64,000 nucleotides of DNA from Marinisporobacter sp. (GTDB lineage: Bacteria; Bacillota; Clostridia; Peptostreptococcales; Thermotaleaceae). The DNA lies in the NCBI GenBank assembly GCA_025210525.1, contig JAOARP010000063.1, forward strand, positions 62,001 to 126,000, in the 5' to 3' direction. The position numbers and the translations under genes are program-made. Shown here one piece after another: positions 17,901-26,591 of the stretch. A model generated the notes under the pieces. The model had not been told where the DNA came from. It was given only the letters and a program-made list of their open reading frames with translations, and did no database searches. How positions within the stretch are numbered: position 1 is the first letter of the stretch; every line of letters begins with the position of its first letter.

Positions 17901-18893
17901 AATATTTTTACCATTTTTATCATAATCCTTAGATAAAGGATCTACCCCTACTGCTACAAGCCCTTGTATAACAGCTGAAATTGTACACGCATTTTCTTTT
18001 CCATTCATTGTATTTTGGATGTATTGAACACCCTTATTGATGCAATCACTTACACCTGCTATTTCTTGATGCTTACCAAGTGCCATAATAGACATAGCTG
18101 TATAATCTATATCTCCAAAGCTACCATTTGCCTTTTGGTAATCCATCAATGCTTTTACTGCTTTTTCTACTTTATAATCTGCATCTGCCATATCTAATGC
18201 TATGATACTAAAGGCAAGAGTTGTTGCAGAATCATCTCCTAAATTAAGGATAAACTTACCTTGTTCATTTTGTGAATCCATCAATGTTTTCACATAATTC
18301 TTACCCTGCTCATCTCTTGGATTTTTATTAGCTGCAATCAAGCCTATAATATTTCCTGCATAATCACTAGCTTTCATAGATTGTTCAGCTATTTGTGTTA
18401 TTTTATATTTTTGCTTGATTATATCAATATCCTTTTGACCATCTCCTGTATATCTATATCCTACAGCTTCTCTAAATGAAAAAGTATCATCTTTAGCATA
18501 ATAACCTCTTAACGCTTTAATAGTTTCTTTGATTTTTTCATCATTCGTCTTTTCATCTATGATTGGACCTTCTTCTTTTTTTGTTTTAAATGTAAAATCT
18601 TGTTGTTCTCCCTCTATTAAAAAATATCCTTTGTAATCCTTATTAGGTTCTAACTGAGTTTGAAATTGAAATTTTCCATCTTCATTTGTTAATGCTTGAT
18701 CAAAATAAACCTTTTTCTTGCCATCATTTATTTGCACCACAACAACTTTATTGTTATCATCTGTTGTTCCATTCATTTTGATATTACCATCATTTACATT
18801 GATCTTATAATCAATTTGTGCAAACGAAGTAACTGTTAATGATATTAGGAATAATAAAGATAATAACAAGCTACCTATTTTTCTTTTCATCAT
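14970..18893 (-). CDS. Secreted two-toroid/Ig/DUF4430 protein
   Basis: The protein has 1,307 residues; AGGAGATC precedes ATG 18893. Order: signal peptide (1-26); beta domain (27-110); toroid 1 (about 118-378); two Big_2 Ig-like domains (380-560, with WESSDENIA motifs); DUF4430 (about 565-665, with SGWAVKVNG and IEWIYVLG); two more Big_2 (665-840); toroid 2 (851-1111); Big_2 (1115-1200); and a C-terminal beta domain (about 1205-1307). That last domain is shared with the two preceding genes of the operon. No SLH or sortase motif is seen, so retention may depend on the shared C-terminal domain or on partners. Both halves of the intrinsic-factor architecture are present, making it a strong corrinoid-binding candidate. 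Confidence 0.87.
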   Translation of the reverse strand: MMKRKIGSLLLSLLFLISLTVTSFAQIDYKINVNDGNIKMNGTTDDNNKVVVVQINDGKKKVYFDQALTNEDGKFQFQTQLEPNKDYKGYFLIEGEQQDFTFKTKKEEGPIIDEKTNDEKIKETIKALRGYYAKDDTFSFREAVGYRYTGDGQKDIDIIKQKYKITQIAEQSMKASDYAGNIIGLIAANKNPRDEQGKNYVKTLMDSQNEQGKFILNLGDDSATTLAFSIIALDMADADYKVEKAVKALMDYQKANGSFGDIDYTAMSIMALGKHQEIAGVSDCINKGVQYIQNTMNGKENACTISAVIQGLVAVGVDPLSKDYDKNGKNILDQLLAFKKENGFGDSKSTEQAFMALADLDKGKSMYHALAIQYIEPTKVSKIEIQKLENTTIKENMMINLSAKVFDQNHKEIMSKGVIWESSDENIASIDTSGRITAKKAGNITITAKVVGNESIQDNIQLMVEEAEKDLKVSKIEIQKQAITTLKIKESLQLKAKTYNKYDQEMEAGKIVWESSDENIATVEKTGVVTAKAKGNVIITAKVIGEKNIQDEINLNVVETKERAYIYIGGYKEKAILEKIEEEIEKDDTILSFTKRILDQKGIKYEIKNDAYVSSIAGQKENDKGSNSGWAVKVNGVTPEIGAGEVKISAEDRIEWIYVLGDQKAAQIIIEKPSNTVLKVEEILKLSPKVLDQNKQEMMKENITWESSDEDVAVVNGTGVVTAKAKGEVTITAKVLGNEEIKDTIHLTIEEKNLDSPRILVEKLSNTILKMKDTIQLKAKAFDEKNKEITTENVIWESSDKNIAVIDKKGLVTAKAKGKVKITVKLVIDESIIKDSVVLTIKEEIPKTNKEKIKENIEGLRSYYAKDDTFTFREAIGYRYTGNSQKDIDTITKKYKITQMAEQSMKASDYAGNIIGLIAANKNPRDEQSKNYVKTLMDSQNEQGKFIISSGDDRATTLAFSIIALDMADADYEVEKAVKALMSYQKANGSFGDLDYTAMSIMALGKHQEIAGVNDCINKGVQYIQSTMNGKENACTISAVIQGLVAVGVDPLSKDYDRNGKNILDRLLTFKKENGFGDKKSTEQAFMALADLDKEKSMYHALGIQYIEPTNVSKIEIKKLENTTIKENMMIDLSAKVFDQKNQEIMTKGIMWESSDENIASIDASGRMIAKKAGNVTFTARVSGNEKIQDTIDFNIEEMLMKNFEIQKENKQVFKNGDTAKVRVKVKNVSKEMKKATLILALYNKDNGKMINYKPVEEDINAGESKDMNISLVVPKDGNYEVKAFVWDTLEGQNVLLKDPVNEKVQK
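15300..18540 (-). repeat. Direct duplication of toroid-Big_2 module, offset 2,196 bp
   Basis: Segments of roughly 1 kb near 15300-16340 and 17497-18540 repeat with an offset of exactly 2,196 bases (732 codons). For example, TTTTCTTTTATTG occurs at 15511 and 17707, and TGTATATCTATATCCT at 16251 and 18447. The intervening part, with DUF4430, is not duplicated. This module duplication is less recent or less uniform than the 912-bp tandem in the 1,102-residue gene. Confidence 0.88.
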
Positions 18894-18906
18894 ATCCTGA
18901 TCTCCT

Positions 18907-20517
18907 CTATTGTATATTCAACTCTATTGGATTTTTCATATAACAAATCCCTCGATCCGAATCATCCCATACAAATCCTCTTACCTTATATTTACCTGTT
19001 TTAGGAACAAGTACAGAAGCTGATAATTTCATTTCTTTTGTCGGCTTGATAGTTTCATTCACGTAGCTATGATTCACCATTTTATTATTTTCATCATATA
19101 GTCCAACCATCAATGCAACCTTCTGTTCTTTGCTTCCTTCATTTTTTATTTTTACTTTTACAAAAGCCTCTTCTCCGTCTGAAAAATCTTGTTTATCTAT
19201 TTGTTCTATTTTTAAATCATTTTCCTTTAAAATAATCTCCTCACTATTTGTAAAAGCTTTTAAACATACATTTGTATTTTCGTTTTTTATAGTTAAATCT
19301 GTCCAATCTTCTCCGTCACTACTGATAAAACTCTCATTTTTATTTGCTCTTGCTTTGCTTGCAAAATCTCCCTTAGGGCTTTCAATAACAATGGGATCTT
19401 TACTTCCTTTTGTAGTAAGCTTTACAATTACTGCAAATTTTTCATTTGGATTTAAAGCAATCTCATCTAAGGGAACAGTATGATATCCCATAGCTTTAAT
19501 ACTTCCATCCTTTATTTTTGTTTTATTTTTTAATGAATTGATATTATTAAAATCCCTAGCAATCCAAATCTCATAAGTTGAATCTTCTCGTGTTGTATAA
19601 AAGCTTACTGCCTTTAACTTTTCTTTGTAATTCTTAGATTCAAATACATTTGTAAACCAAGCTGTATCCATGGAAAAACCAGAGTAAGCAGTTTGTCCAA
19701 GTTCATCATATTGATAGATATTACTATAACTTTCACCATCATTTCCTAAAAAAACAGCGTTCTCCGTTTTTCCAATATTAAAATCATAATATGAAACATA
19801 AAAATATCCATCTTCTCCCCAATCAGAACCCCAATTATTTTTGCATATAAAAGCACCACTACCTATATTTTCATTGCTCTTAAAATGATCTTTTGAATAA
19901 TCATCATCCCATCCTACAATAGTAACAGCATGATCATAACCCCTTAAACTACTATTGTTATAGGATTCTTTATCCCTATCATAGTGAGCATCATCCCATT
20001 TTAAATTTGTATAAACTGCACCATACTCTTTAACCGCTTTTTTTATTTTATCATTATCTTTAAAATTACTTCTCTTGGGTATAAATATTACATCCTGCAC
20101 ATGATAATCAGCTTTCTGTATCCCTCTATTAATAGGATTCCCAGCTAATGGATAGGGATCTTTTTCTTCTAGTACAGGTCCTTTCCAACTAGAAAGATAC
20201 GCCGTTGCCATATACATATTTCCTCCATCTGTTGATTTTAAATCAAAGCCATGATGAATTAATATATTATTTTCTGAAAAATCCATTTCGCGATTTTCCC
20301 TATATTTAATACTTGATTCAAGGGAAGAAAGGGCTGAAAAAGCCCAGCACCCATTGATTTTCCCTTGATTTTTCACAGATGTTAATCTATTTTCTTCTCT
20401 TAAATCATATTTTGCTGGCAAATTAGCATCTGCATATGCAATACTCCATTGAGCTGTAATAAATAGTATAAAGCTTAATACAACTCCTAAGCACCTACCT
20501 TTTCTTCTCATCTTCAT
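18907..20517 (-). CDS. Secreted papain-family (C1A) cysteine protease
   Basis: The protein has 536 residues; AGGGGAG before ATG 20517. Signal peptide (1-29, ending AYA). There is no obvious propeptide beyond a few residues. The papain domain (about 33-260) has Gln51 (oxyanion hole), Cys57 in NGCWAFS, His196 in DHAVTIVGW and Asn227 in KNNWGSDWG, so the catalytic set is complete. A beta-rich domain follows (270-425), like the lectin-like domain often paired with bacterial C1 peptidases. A C-terminal beta domain (about 430-536) is shared with the 1,811- and 1,307-residue proteins flanking it. Its place inside a B12-riboswitch operon suggests it frees protein-bound corrinoid or matures the giant binding proteins; both are inference. 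Confidence 0.9.
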   Translation of the reverse strand: MKMRRKGRCLGVVLSFILFITAQWSIAYADANLPAKYDLREENRLTSVKNQGKINGCWAFSALSSLESSIKYRENREMDFSENNILIHHGFDLKSTDGGNMYMATAYLSSWKGPVLEEKDPYPLAGNPINRGIQKADYHVQDVIFIPKRSNFKDNDKIKKAVKEYGAVYTNLKWDDAHYDRDKESYNNSSLRGYDHAVTIVGWDDDYSKDHFKSNENIGSGAFICKNNWGSDWGEDGYFYVSYYDFNIGKTENAVFLGNDGESYSNIYQYDELGQTAYSGFSMDTAWFTNVFESKNYKEKLKAVSFYTTREDSTYEIWIARDFNNINSLKNKTKIKDGSIKAMGYHTVPLDEIALNPNEKFAVIVKLTTKGSKDPIVIESPKGDFASKARANKNESFISSDGEDWTDLTIKNENTNVCLKAFTNSEEIILKENDLKIEQIDKQDFSDGEEAFVKVKIKNEGSKEQKVALMVGLYDENNKMVNHSYVNETIKPTKEMKLSASVLVPKTGKYKVRGFVWDDSDRGICYMKNPIELNIQ

Positions 20518-20528
20518 TTTTCTCCCCT

Positions 20529-23500
20529 TTAGTCCATAGTAATGATCTTAACTGGTTTGAATACATCTATTTCTTCTTTATCTGATAAATATACTTTTAT
20601 TGTATACACTCCATCTTCTGGTATAGAAAATCCTGGTGAACAAATGGTTTCTCCATTTGCCTCTAAAGCTTTTTCTATACTACTTGCTTTTAATACTTTG
20701 TTATTTTCATCACATAACTGGATTTTGCAAACCATATTCTTAGGCTCTTCTAATTTATTTTTTACTTTAATATTTAATCTTGCTTCTTCGCCCTTTGAAA
20801 AATCATCATTTAGTACATTGATTTCAAATAAATCATTGATTGGGCTATTCGTAACCTTAACCTTGCAATAAGGTCTACTAATATCCACTACCCCTTTACT
20901 TATTCTCGTTGCACTAATAATATATTCTCCTTCTTTTTCAAATTTGAAAGTAGCTTTTCCTTCCTGATCCGTTAATACATTTAGATCATTTTTAAATGCT
21001 TTTTCATTGGATGCTTTGTACACAATATTTGCTTCTTTTATGTCTGTTTCAACACCCTTATCAGACCTACCTTTTAACTGTAATGTAAAGCTTTCATTAG
21101 GTGTGACAATAACTTCCTTTTGCTCAAAATAAGTATATGTGTTGTTTTGATGATCTTCTGCATAATATACACAAATTTCATTACCATCATTAATATTTAT
21201 ATTATTCATATAATCATTTACATATTGATCATTCACATAATATTTCCAACCACTATTTGGTCCTGCACCAAAGGTCTTTAATCCATTGATTTTATCTAAT
21301 AATCCTAGCTTATTTCCAGCATCAAATTTTTCTTTATCCGTACAATCTATATTATTTTTTTGTAAAGCTGCAATCAATGCGTTCATCACTGTTGGATTTT
21401 CTTTTACTATACAACTACCATCACCATAAATCCCCATATCAAAGTTGTCTACTTCTAATTCTGTTTCTGGTATAATATTGTTTTTACTTCCTTCTACTCT
21501 TACCTTTACCTTTGCTGATTTTTTATCTATTACATCTATAGTGATTTCATGTTTTATATCTGGATTATCCTTTAGTGTTGCTTTTACAAGAATTTGTCCT
21601 TTAGTTAACCCCTCTAAATAGATTTTTCCTTCTTTCTCATATTTTTTAGCAATACTTTCATCATCTATTGTCCAGTTACATGGGTAATTTTTGATTGGCG
21701 TACCTACTTTATCAAAGGCTGTAGCTTTTAATTCTATACAATCTCCTACTCGAATCTTATCTTTATTACAGTCAATCTGTATTTTACTAATCCCTACACC
21801 TTCTATAGCTATTTCTATATTTGCGTTTACATCTGTATCCTTAACAGTTGCTGTAATCGTTACTTTCCCTACATTTTTCCCCTCAATAACACCCTCTTTT
21901 ACAGTGGCAATTCCTTCGTTCGAAGATGTCCATACAATAGAAGAATTTTTGATCCAGTTATATTGATTATCAAATACAGCTGTTTGAAGCTTCAGTGTTT
22001 GTCCCATCAATAACTTGTCATTTTCTGGTTGCAGTATGGAAATAGTTGTTGCTTTATCTGTTTTAATACTTTCATCATAGTTTATTGAAAGCTTTTCAAA
22101 CATAGATGCATCTTCATACATGTCAACTAATGCTGCAAAAGCATGATAAGTGGCTTTTATGTTTTTAAACGCTAGTCCTTCGCTCTGACAATATCCTGAT
22201 TTTCTTAAATCTCCCGAAGCATCTACATATTTACTTTTTAGCATACCATCCATCATGGTCTTTTTATTTTTCATCCATGTTTTATCATAAAGAGGGTTGA
22301 TATCATTTGCAATCAATCCTTGAATAACCATTCCTGTGATCACTGGACTATTTTTAAAATATCCATCATTGGTATCGAATCCACCATCTTCATTTTGCTG
22401 ATTTCTCAAATAATCTATTAATTCATTAATTTTTTCAGGAACTCCTTGTATATCTTTATATTTTGCAATAGCTGTTAAAACGAGTGCTTCTGATTTGATT
22501 TTTTCATACCCAAGTACATCTTTTTCATCTTTATCTTCTATTAATTTTAATAATGCTTTTACTGCTTCTTCTTGATTATAATCTGCATCTACCATATCAA
22601 GAGCAATGATTGCATAAGCCAATGTTTCAATATTATCTTTGTCCATATTTTTATTAATAAGGAATTGTCCTTTATGTATACCTTCTTTAATTTGATGCGC
22701 TGTTAATACATCTACATAATTTTTAAAAGTATCTTTTTTATGTTCATCCTTTCTTGGATCTTTTCCACTTCCCCTTACAGCAATAATCATTCTAGCATAT
22801 TGAAGTCCTGTAGGTCTTGAATATCTGAATAGATTATTTTGAATAACTCCTTTATTCATTCCTGCAAGATTTGCTGCTGGAGCTGCTAGAAATTCATATT
22901 GGTTATCTACTTCATAGTGACTTTTTAAAAATTCTATTTCGTCTTTTGCTCTTTGTTTTAAAACTTCATCAGAAATACCAGATTTTATCTTTATATTAAT
23001 CTGATCTGCAAATTCTCCTTTGTCTTCTATACTTACCTTTATAGTAACTTCTCCTTCACTTAAAGCAGTCACTATTCCATCTTTTATTGTTGCTTTTGAT
23101 GGATCTAAACTTTCCCATATGATTTTTACATCTTTGATTTCATTGTTTTTACTATCATATGCTCTTGCTATTAATGTAAGTTGATCTCCTTCTACCACTT
23201 GGATTTCTCTATCTCCTACTATATTAAGGTGATCTATTTCTCCAATTTGAACATATTTCACTTCATTATATACACACTTATTTTTATACAATGATAATAA
23301 AGCATTAAAAGCTGCTTTTGTTTGTATATTAGCAGTACCATATGAATCTGGTTTCGCTTTGAATTTTCCTTGTTCTCTACAAGATAATATTGCATCTAAC
23401 ATGGTTGTTTTGTTTCCAAGTTCATCAATCTTTACCCAATCACCTATTAATGGATCTTCTCCAATAGCCATTAAACCTTGTACTACAAAAGATGTATCTG

Positions 23501-25964
23501 AACAATTCTCTATAAAAGCATCCTCTTCTTGCTTACTTTTTAAATATTTTTTTATCCCTGCTATGGTTTCAACTACATTATTCATGTCTTTATATTTTGA
23601 TAAAGCCATCAAAGTATAACAAGTTGTCTCTACATCAGCCGAATAATTATAAACCCACTCTTGATCCCAATCATCCCAATAACTACTTTCACTTCCAAAG
23701 GATATTTTGCCTTCACCTTCATCTTTTCCTTTACTAATTAGCGCTTTCACAAACTTTTCTTTATCATAACTAGCTTCTGCCATGTCAAGAGCAACGATAG
23801 CCTTTGATACAGCTTCTCCATCTTCATTCCCTAAATTCGCTTTTAATATTCTCTCAATATAATTTTTATTTTTATAGTCATAGGGATTATTTCCTGATGC
23901 AATGATGGTCATAATATTTCTTGCATTATTATGTAAATCATTCATAGGATAAATATTCATCTTTGACTCAATATCACTTCCATCTAATCCAGAAGCTTTA
24001 AGCCCTACAGCCATTTGCTCATCATATGTGTTACTGAATCTTCCATCAAAGGTTTTAAAATATTCCTTTACATCATTGATGGCAGTTGATAATTTTTCTT
24101 CCTTGCTTTCTTCTTTTTTTATTTTTAGTTGAATAGTCTTTTCTAATTTACTTCCATCATTTTTCTCTAAGAAAGCAGTTATTGTTACATTTCCTTCTTT
24201 TAATGCAGTAAATACAGCATTTTCATCTATATTTCCACTACCTTCTGGATTGATCTTCCACTGAATATTAGCATCCTTTATCAATTCATGATCTTGATCA
24301 TATACAGTTGTTTTTAATTGTATTTTCTTTCCCACTTCTATATTATTTTTATCTATTGTTACTTCTAGCGTTGTTGGCATAACAGGTTCTATATTTACTT
24401 CAATCGTATTTGTAATAGATTGTGATTCTTTTACCTTAGCCATAATTTCTACTATGCCTATTGCTTTTACTATAATTTCTCCATTTTCATTAATTGTTGC
24501 TATATTTTCATCATTACTAGACCACAAGATTTCTTGAAGTGGCATACTACAATCATCTTGATCTAGAATCTCTGCTGTAAGCGTTAAGTCTTCTTTATTT
24601 TCTTTAATATGCAATGCTTCATTTACTTCTTTTTTATTAAAATATATTTTTATTTTTGACGGCTCTCTAGTAGCTATTTGAATATCTATACTATCTTGAA
24701 TAGACGGATTATTTTCAAGTTCTGCGGTAATTGTTACCTTTCCTTGAGTTTTTGCTGTAACTATGCCTTTTTGTACAGTTGCTATATCTGTATTTGAGCT
24801 TTTCCAAATGATTTTTTGTCCCCATATACTTTTATTATCATCATCTAAAACCTTATATTTAATTCTTAAAGTTTTTCCTTCTATTATCTGATTTTTTTCT
24901 GTTTGTAATATAATCTTAGAAGGAATTAAATCTTCTGTTTGTCCTGATAAATCATGATACATAGATCTTTGTTTCTTTAAATCTGCTAGTGCAGCAAAAG
25001 CAGCTTCAGTAGACTTTCGGTCAAAATAATTTCCCCATGATGAAGATTTGAATCTTCCATCATCCATTTGATACTTCATTAATTTATCTAATATGGATTG
25101 ATCCTTTTTTATAAACTCTGCTGATAGAGGGTCTTTCCCTACTGCAACCAAAGCTTGGACCAAACTTCCTAATACCTCTGCATTCGCTGAATATCCAAAG
25201 CCACCATCATCTTCTTGCTTTGATTTTATATAATTTATACATTTATTGATTAAATCTTCAACTCCATCTATTTCTCTATGATTAGAAAGAGCAATCATTC
25301 CAATAGCTGTTTTTATGTAATTAGGTGTACTACCATATTTTCTTATATAAGCCTTATCTCCATCTATTGTAAAAGCATCCTTCACTATCTGTATTGCTTT
25401 TTCTTTATTGTATTCTGCATTTGCCATATCTAATGCAATCATACAATAAGCATGAATATCTAAAGAATTAGTAAATTTCCCATCATCTTTTTGCATCCCT
25501 ACAAGTGCATCCACATAATTTAACGTTGCTCCATTATATTCAAAACTTTTAGGGTCTTGTCTTGATGCAATGGTACTCATTATCCCCTTATAGCAATTAT
25601 ATACATTTCTTGTAGATGTGTATTTTCTCAAATTACTTCCTATAATAGGAATATCTGTATCTAGCTCATCACTTGCATGACAATATGCCATAGCTGGTAG
25701 ATAATCCATAGAATTCTTTTGATAATATATTTTTAATTTATCTAGTGCATCACAAACAACCTGATTATAAACATTTTGGCTAACTGTTACATTTTCATTT
25801 TCACTAACTATTTCTAATTTTTCTTGATCTATTTTCTTTTCATCATAAACCTTTTCTGTAACCGTAACTAATTCTTCTCCATATACATTGCTATTTGGAA
25901 AATACAAGATATATGAAAAAAGCATCGTAAAGATTAAAATTATGCTCATCTGCTTTTTTATCAT
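20529..25964 (-). CDS. Giant three-toroid/Ig/DUF4430 surface protein
   Basis: The protein has 1,811 residues; AGGAGG before ATG 25964. Order: signal peptide (1-29); toroid 1 (about 58-340); three Big_2-type Ig domains (345-620); toroid 2 (621-900); Ig (905-990); toroid 3 (996-1295); two Ig (1300-1470); DUF4430 (about 1481-1601, with NSGWKYYVND and a late ICVYYAED strand); an invasin-like Ig (1605-1690); and the operon's shared C-terminal beta domain (1705-1811). The three toroids are clearly diverged from each other, unlike those of the 1,102-residue protein. It is the first gene behind riboswitch 2. It has three alpha-type domains but one beta-type domain, so either not all toroids bind ligand or they recruit DUF4430 domains from other chains. 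Confidence 0.87.
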   Translation of the reverse strand: MIKKQMSIILIFTMLFSYILYFPNSNVYGEELVTVTEKVYDEKKIDQEKLEIVSENENVTVSQNVYNQVVCDALDKLKIYYQKNSMDYLPAMAYCHASDELDTDIPIIGSNLRKYTSTRNVYNCYKGIMSTIASRQDPKSFEYNGATLNYVDALVGMQKDDGKFTNSLDIHAYCMIALDMANAEYNKEKAIQIVKDAFTIDGDKAYIRKYGSTPNYIKTAIGMIALSNHREIDGVEDLINKCINYIKSKQEDDGGFGYSANAEVLGSLVQALVAVGKDPLSAEFIKKDQSILDKLMKYQMDDGRFKSSSWGNYFDRKSTEAAFAALADLKKQRSMYHDLSGQTEDLIPSKIILQTEKNQIIEGKTLRIKYKVLDDDNKSIWGQKIIWKSSNTDIATVQKGIVTAKTQGKVTITAELENNPSIQDSIDIQIATREPSKIKIYFNKKEVNEALHIKENKEDLTLTAEILDQDDCSMPLQEILWSSNDENIATINENGEIIVKAIGIVEIMAKVKESQSITNTIEVNIEPVMPTTLEVTIDKNNIEVGKKIQLKTTVYDQDHELIKDANIQWKINPEGSGNIDENAVFTALKEGNVTITAFLEKNDGSKLEKTIQLKIKKEESKEEKLSTAINDVKEYFKTFDGRFSNTYDEQMAVGLKASGLDGSDIESKMNIYPMNDLHNNARNIMTIIASGNNPYDYKNKNYIERILKANLGNEDGEAVSKAIVALDMAEASYDKEKFVKALISKGKDEGEGKISFGSESSYWDDWDQEWVYNYSADVETTCYTLMALSKYKDMNNVVETIAGIKKYLKSKQEEDAFIENCSDTSFVVQGLMAIGEDPLIGDWVKIDELGNKTTMLDAILSCREQGKFKAKPDSYGTANIQTKAAFNALLSLYKNKCVYNEVKYVQIGEIDHLNIVGDREIQVVEGDQLTLIARAYDSKNNEIKDVKIIWESLDPSKATIKDGIVTALSEGEVTIKVSIEDKGEFADQINIKIKSGISDEVLKQRAKDEIEFLKSHYEVDNQYEFLAAPAANLAGMNKGVIQNNLFRYSRPTGLQYARMIIAVRGSGKDPRKDEHKKDTFKNYVDVLTAHQIKEGIHKGQFLINKNMDKDNIETLAYAIIALDMVDADYNQEEAVKALLKLIEDKDEKDVLGYEKIKSEALVLTAIAKYKDIQGVPEKINELIDYLRNQQNEDGGFDTNDGYFKNSPVITGMVIQGLIANDINPLYDKTWMKNKKTMMDGMLKSKYVDASGDLRKSGYCQSEGLAFKNIKATYHAFAALVDMYEDASMFEKLSINYDESIKTDKATTISILQPENDKLLMGQTLKLQTAVFDNQYNWIKNSSIVWTSSNEGIATVKEGVIEGKNVGKVTITATVKDTDVNANIEIAIEGVGISKIQIDCNKDKIRVGDCIELKATAFDKVGTPIKNYPCNWTIDDESIAKKYEKEGKIYLEGLTKGQILVKATLKDNPDIKHEITIDVIDKKSAKVKVRVEGSKNNIIPETELEVDNFDMGIYGDGSCIVKENPTVMNALIAALQKNNIDCTDKEKFDAGNKLGLLDKINGLKTFGAGPNSGWKYYVNDQYVNDYMNNININDGNEICVYYAEDHQNNTYTYFEQKEVIVTPNESFTLQLKGRSDKGVETDIKEANIVYKASNEKAFKNDLNVLTDQEGKATFKFEKEGEYIISATRISKGVVDISRPYCKVKVTNSPINDLFEINVLNDDFSKGEEARLNIKVKNKLEEPKNMVCKIQLCDENNKVLKASSIEKALEANGETICSPGFSIPEDGVYTIKVYLSDKEEIDVFKPVKIITMD

Positions 25965-26072
25965 GTTATTCCTCCTATCATTTTGTAGTAAATAATTTAA
26001 ATAAATTTTAAAGAATGCTGCACTTGCTGCCTCCTTTCATCTTTCATAAAATATTTATTGTATAAATACATA

Positions 26073-26108
26073 ATAAAAAGCCTTGACTTCCATTGAAAGT
26101 CAAGGCTA
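26073..26108 (-). terminator. Attenuator of riboswitch 2
   Basis: AGCCTTGACTTTC-AATG-GAAGTCAAGGCT followed by TTTTTATT on the minus strand, between aptamer 2 and the 1,811-residue gene. A typical intrinsic terminator acting as expression platform. Confidence 0.85.
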
Positions 26109-26199
26109 TTGTTATAATATAATGAAATACCATCTATATGGTATCGTTCACATACATTTCTGCCTTGTATTTCCCCTTTCCTTGGAAGGTTCATACACA

Positions 26200-26350
26200 A
26201 ACTAATTAGGCAGGTATTCTGACTTATGGATCAACGTTTTCCCTTCGCCTTCCCAGTTTCCCAGTGGCATATTGAAAGGTTACTCCCCAATTACAGCGGC
26301 CGGACCGTTCGAGATTTTTACTCGATTCCCTTTTCAGCTTTGATACATGA
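26200..26350 (-). promoter_or_regulatory. Cobalamin riboswitch 2 (controls giant-protein/protease operon)
   Basis: Minus-strand reading gives the classical aptamer: AAAAGGGAATCGAG, CGGTCCGGCCGCTGTAA, the B12 box GCCACTG (complement at 26262-26268), GGGAAGGCGAAGGGAAAACG, and TGATCCATAAGTCAG near the 3' end. Same subtype as riboswitch 3. It starts about 120 bases downstream of a strong promoter. Confidence 0.95.
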
Positions 26351-26469
26351 TACATATCAACGCACCTAAATAGTATTTTATTTATTAACTTATTTTAAAA
26401 TAGAAAATGATGTATCATTTTCTATAAACAATACATCTATCTATATCTTATTGAATTCATTCGAGATAA

Positions 26470-26498
26470 ATTTTATCTCACTTTATATATAGTGTCAA
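26470..26498 (-). promoter_or_regulatory. Promoter of B12 unit 2
   Basis: TTGACA-N17-TAAAAT on the minus strand (-35 at 26493-26498, -10 at 26470-26475), close to consensus. The -10 lies inside a perfect GAGATAAA/TTTTATCTC palindrome (26463-26479), which resembles the arrangement at promoter 1. Confidence 0.75.
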
Positions 26499-26543
26499 CA
26501 TTAATTTTACAAAGTCACCATAATTTTCATGTATTTTTAATTC

Positions 26544-26583
26544 AAAAAGAAAAACTACCAGCAGTTTTTGCTAGTAGTTTTTC
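26544..26583 (-). terminator. Terminator ending B12 unit 3
   Basis: GAAAAACTACTAGCA/TGCTGGTAGTTTTTC stem followed by TTTTTG on the minus strand, nine bases after the stop of the 1,801-residue gene. A variant of the recurrent CTGCTAG terminators. Confidence 0.85.
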
Positions 26584-26591
26584 ATCTAAGT

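Noticed and set aside
25997..26200. 67-codon minus-strand frame between riboswitch 2 and the giant gene
   Set aside because: It runs through the attenuator hairpin and its composition does not look like a protein; the leader RNA explains the region.
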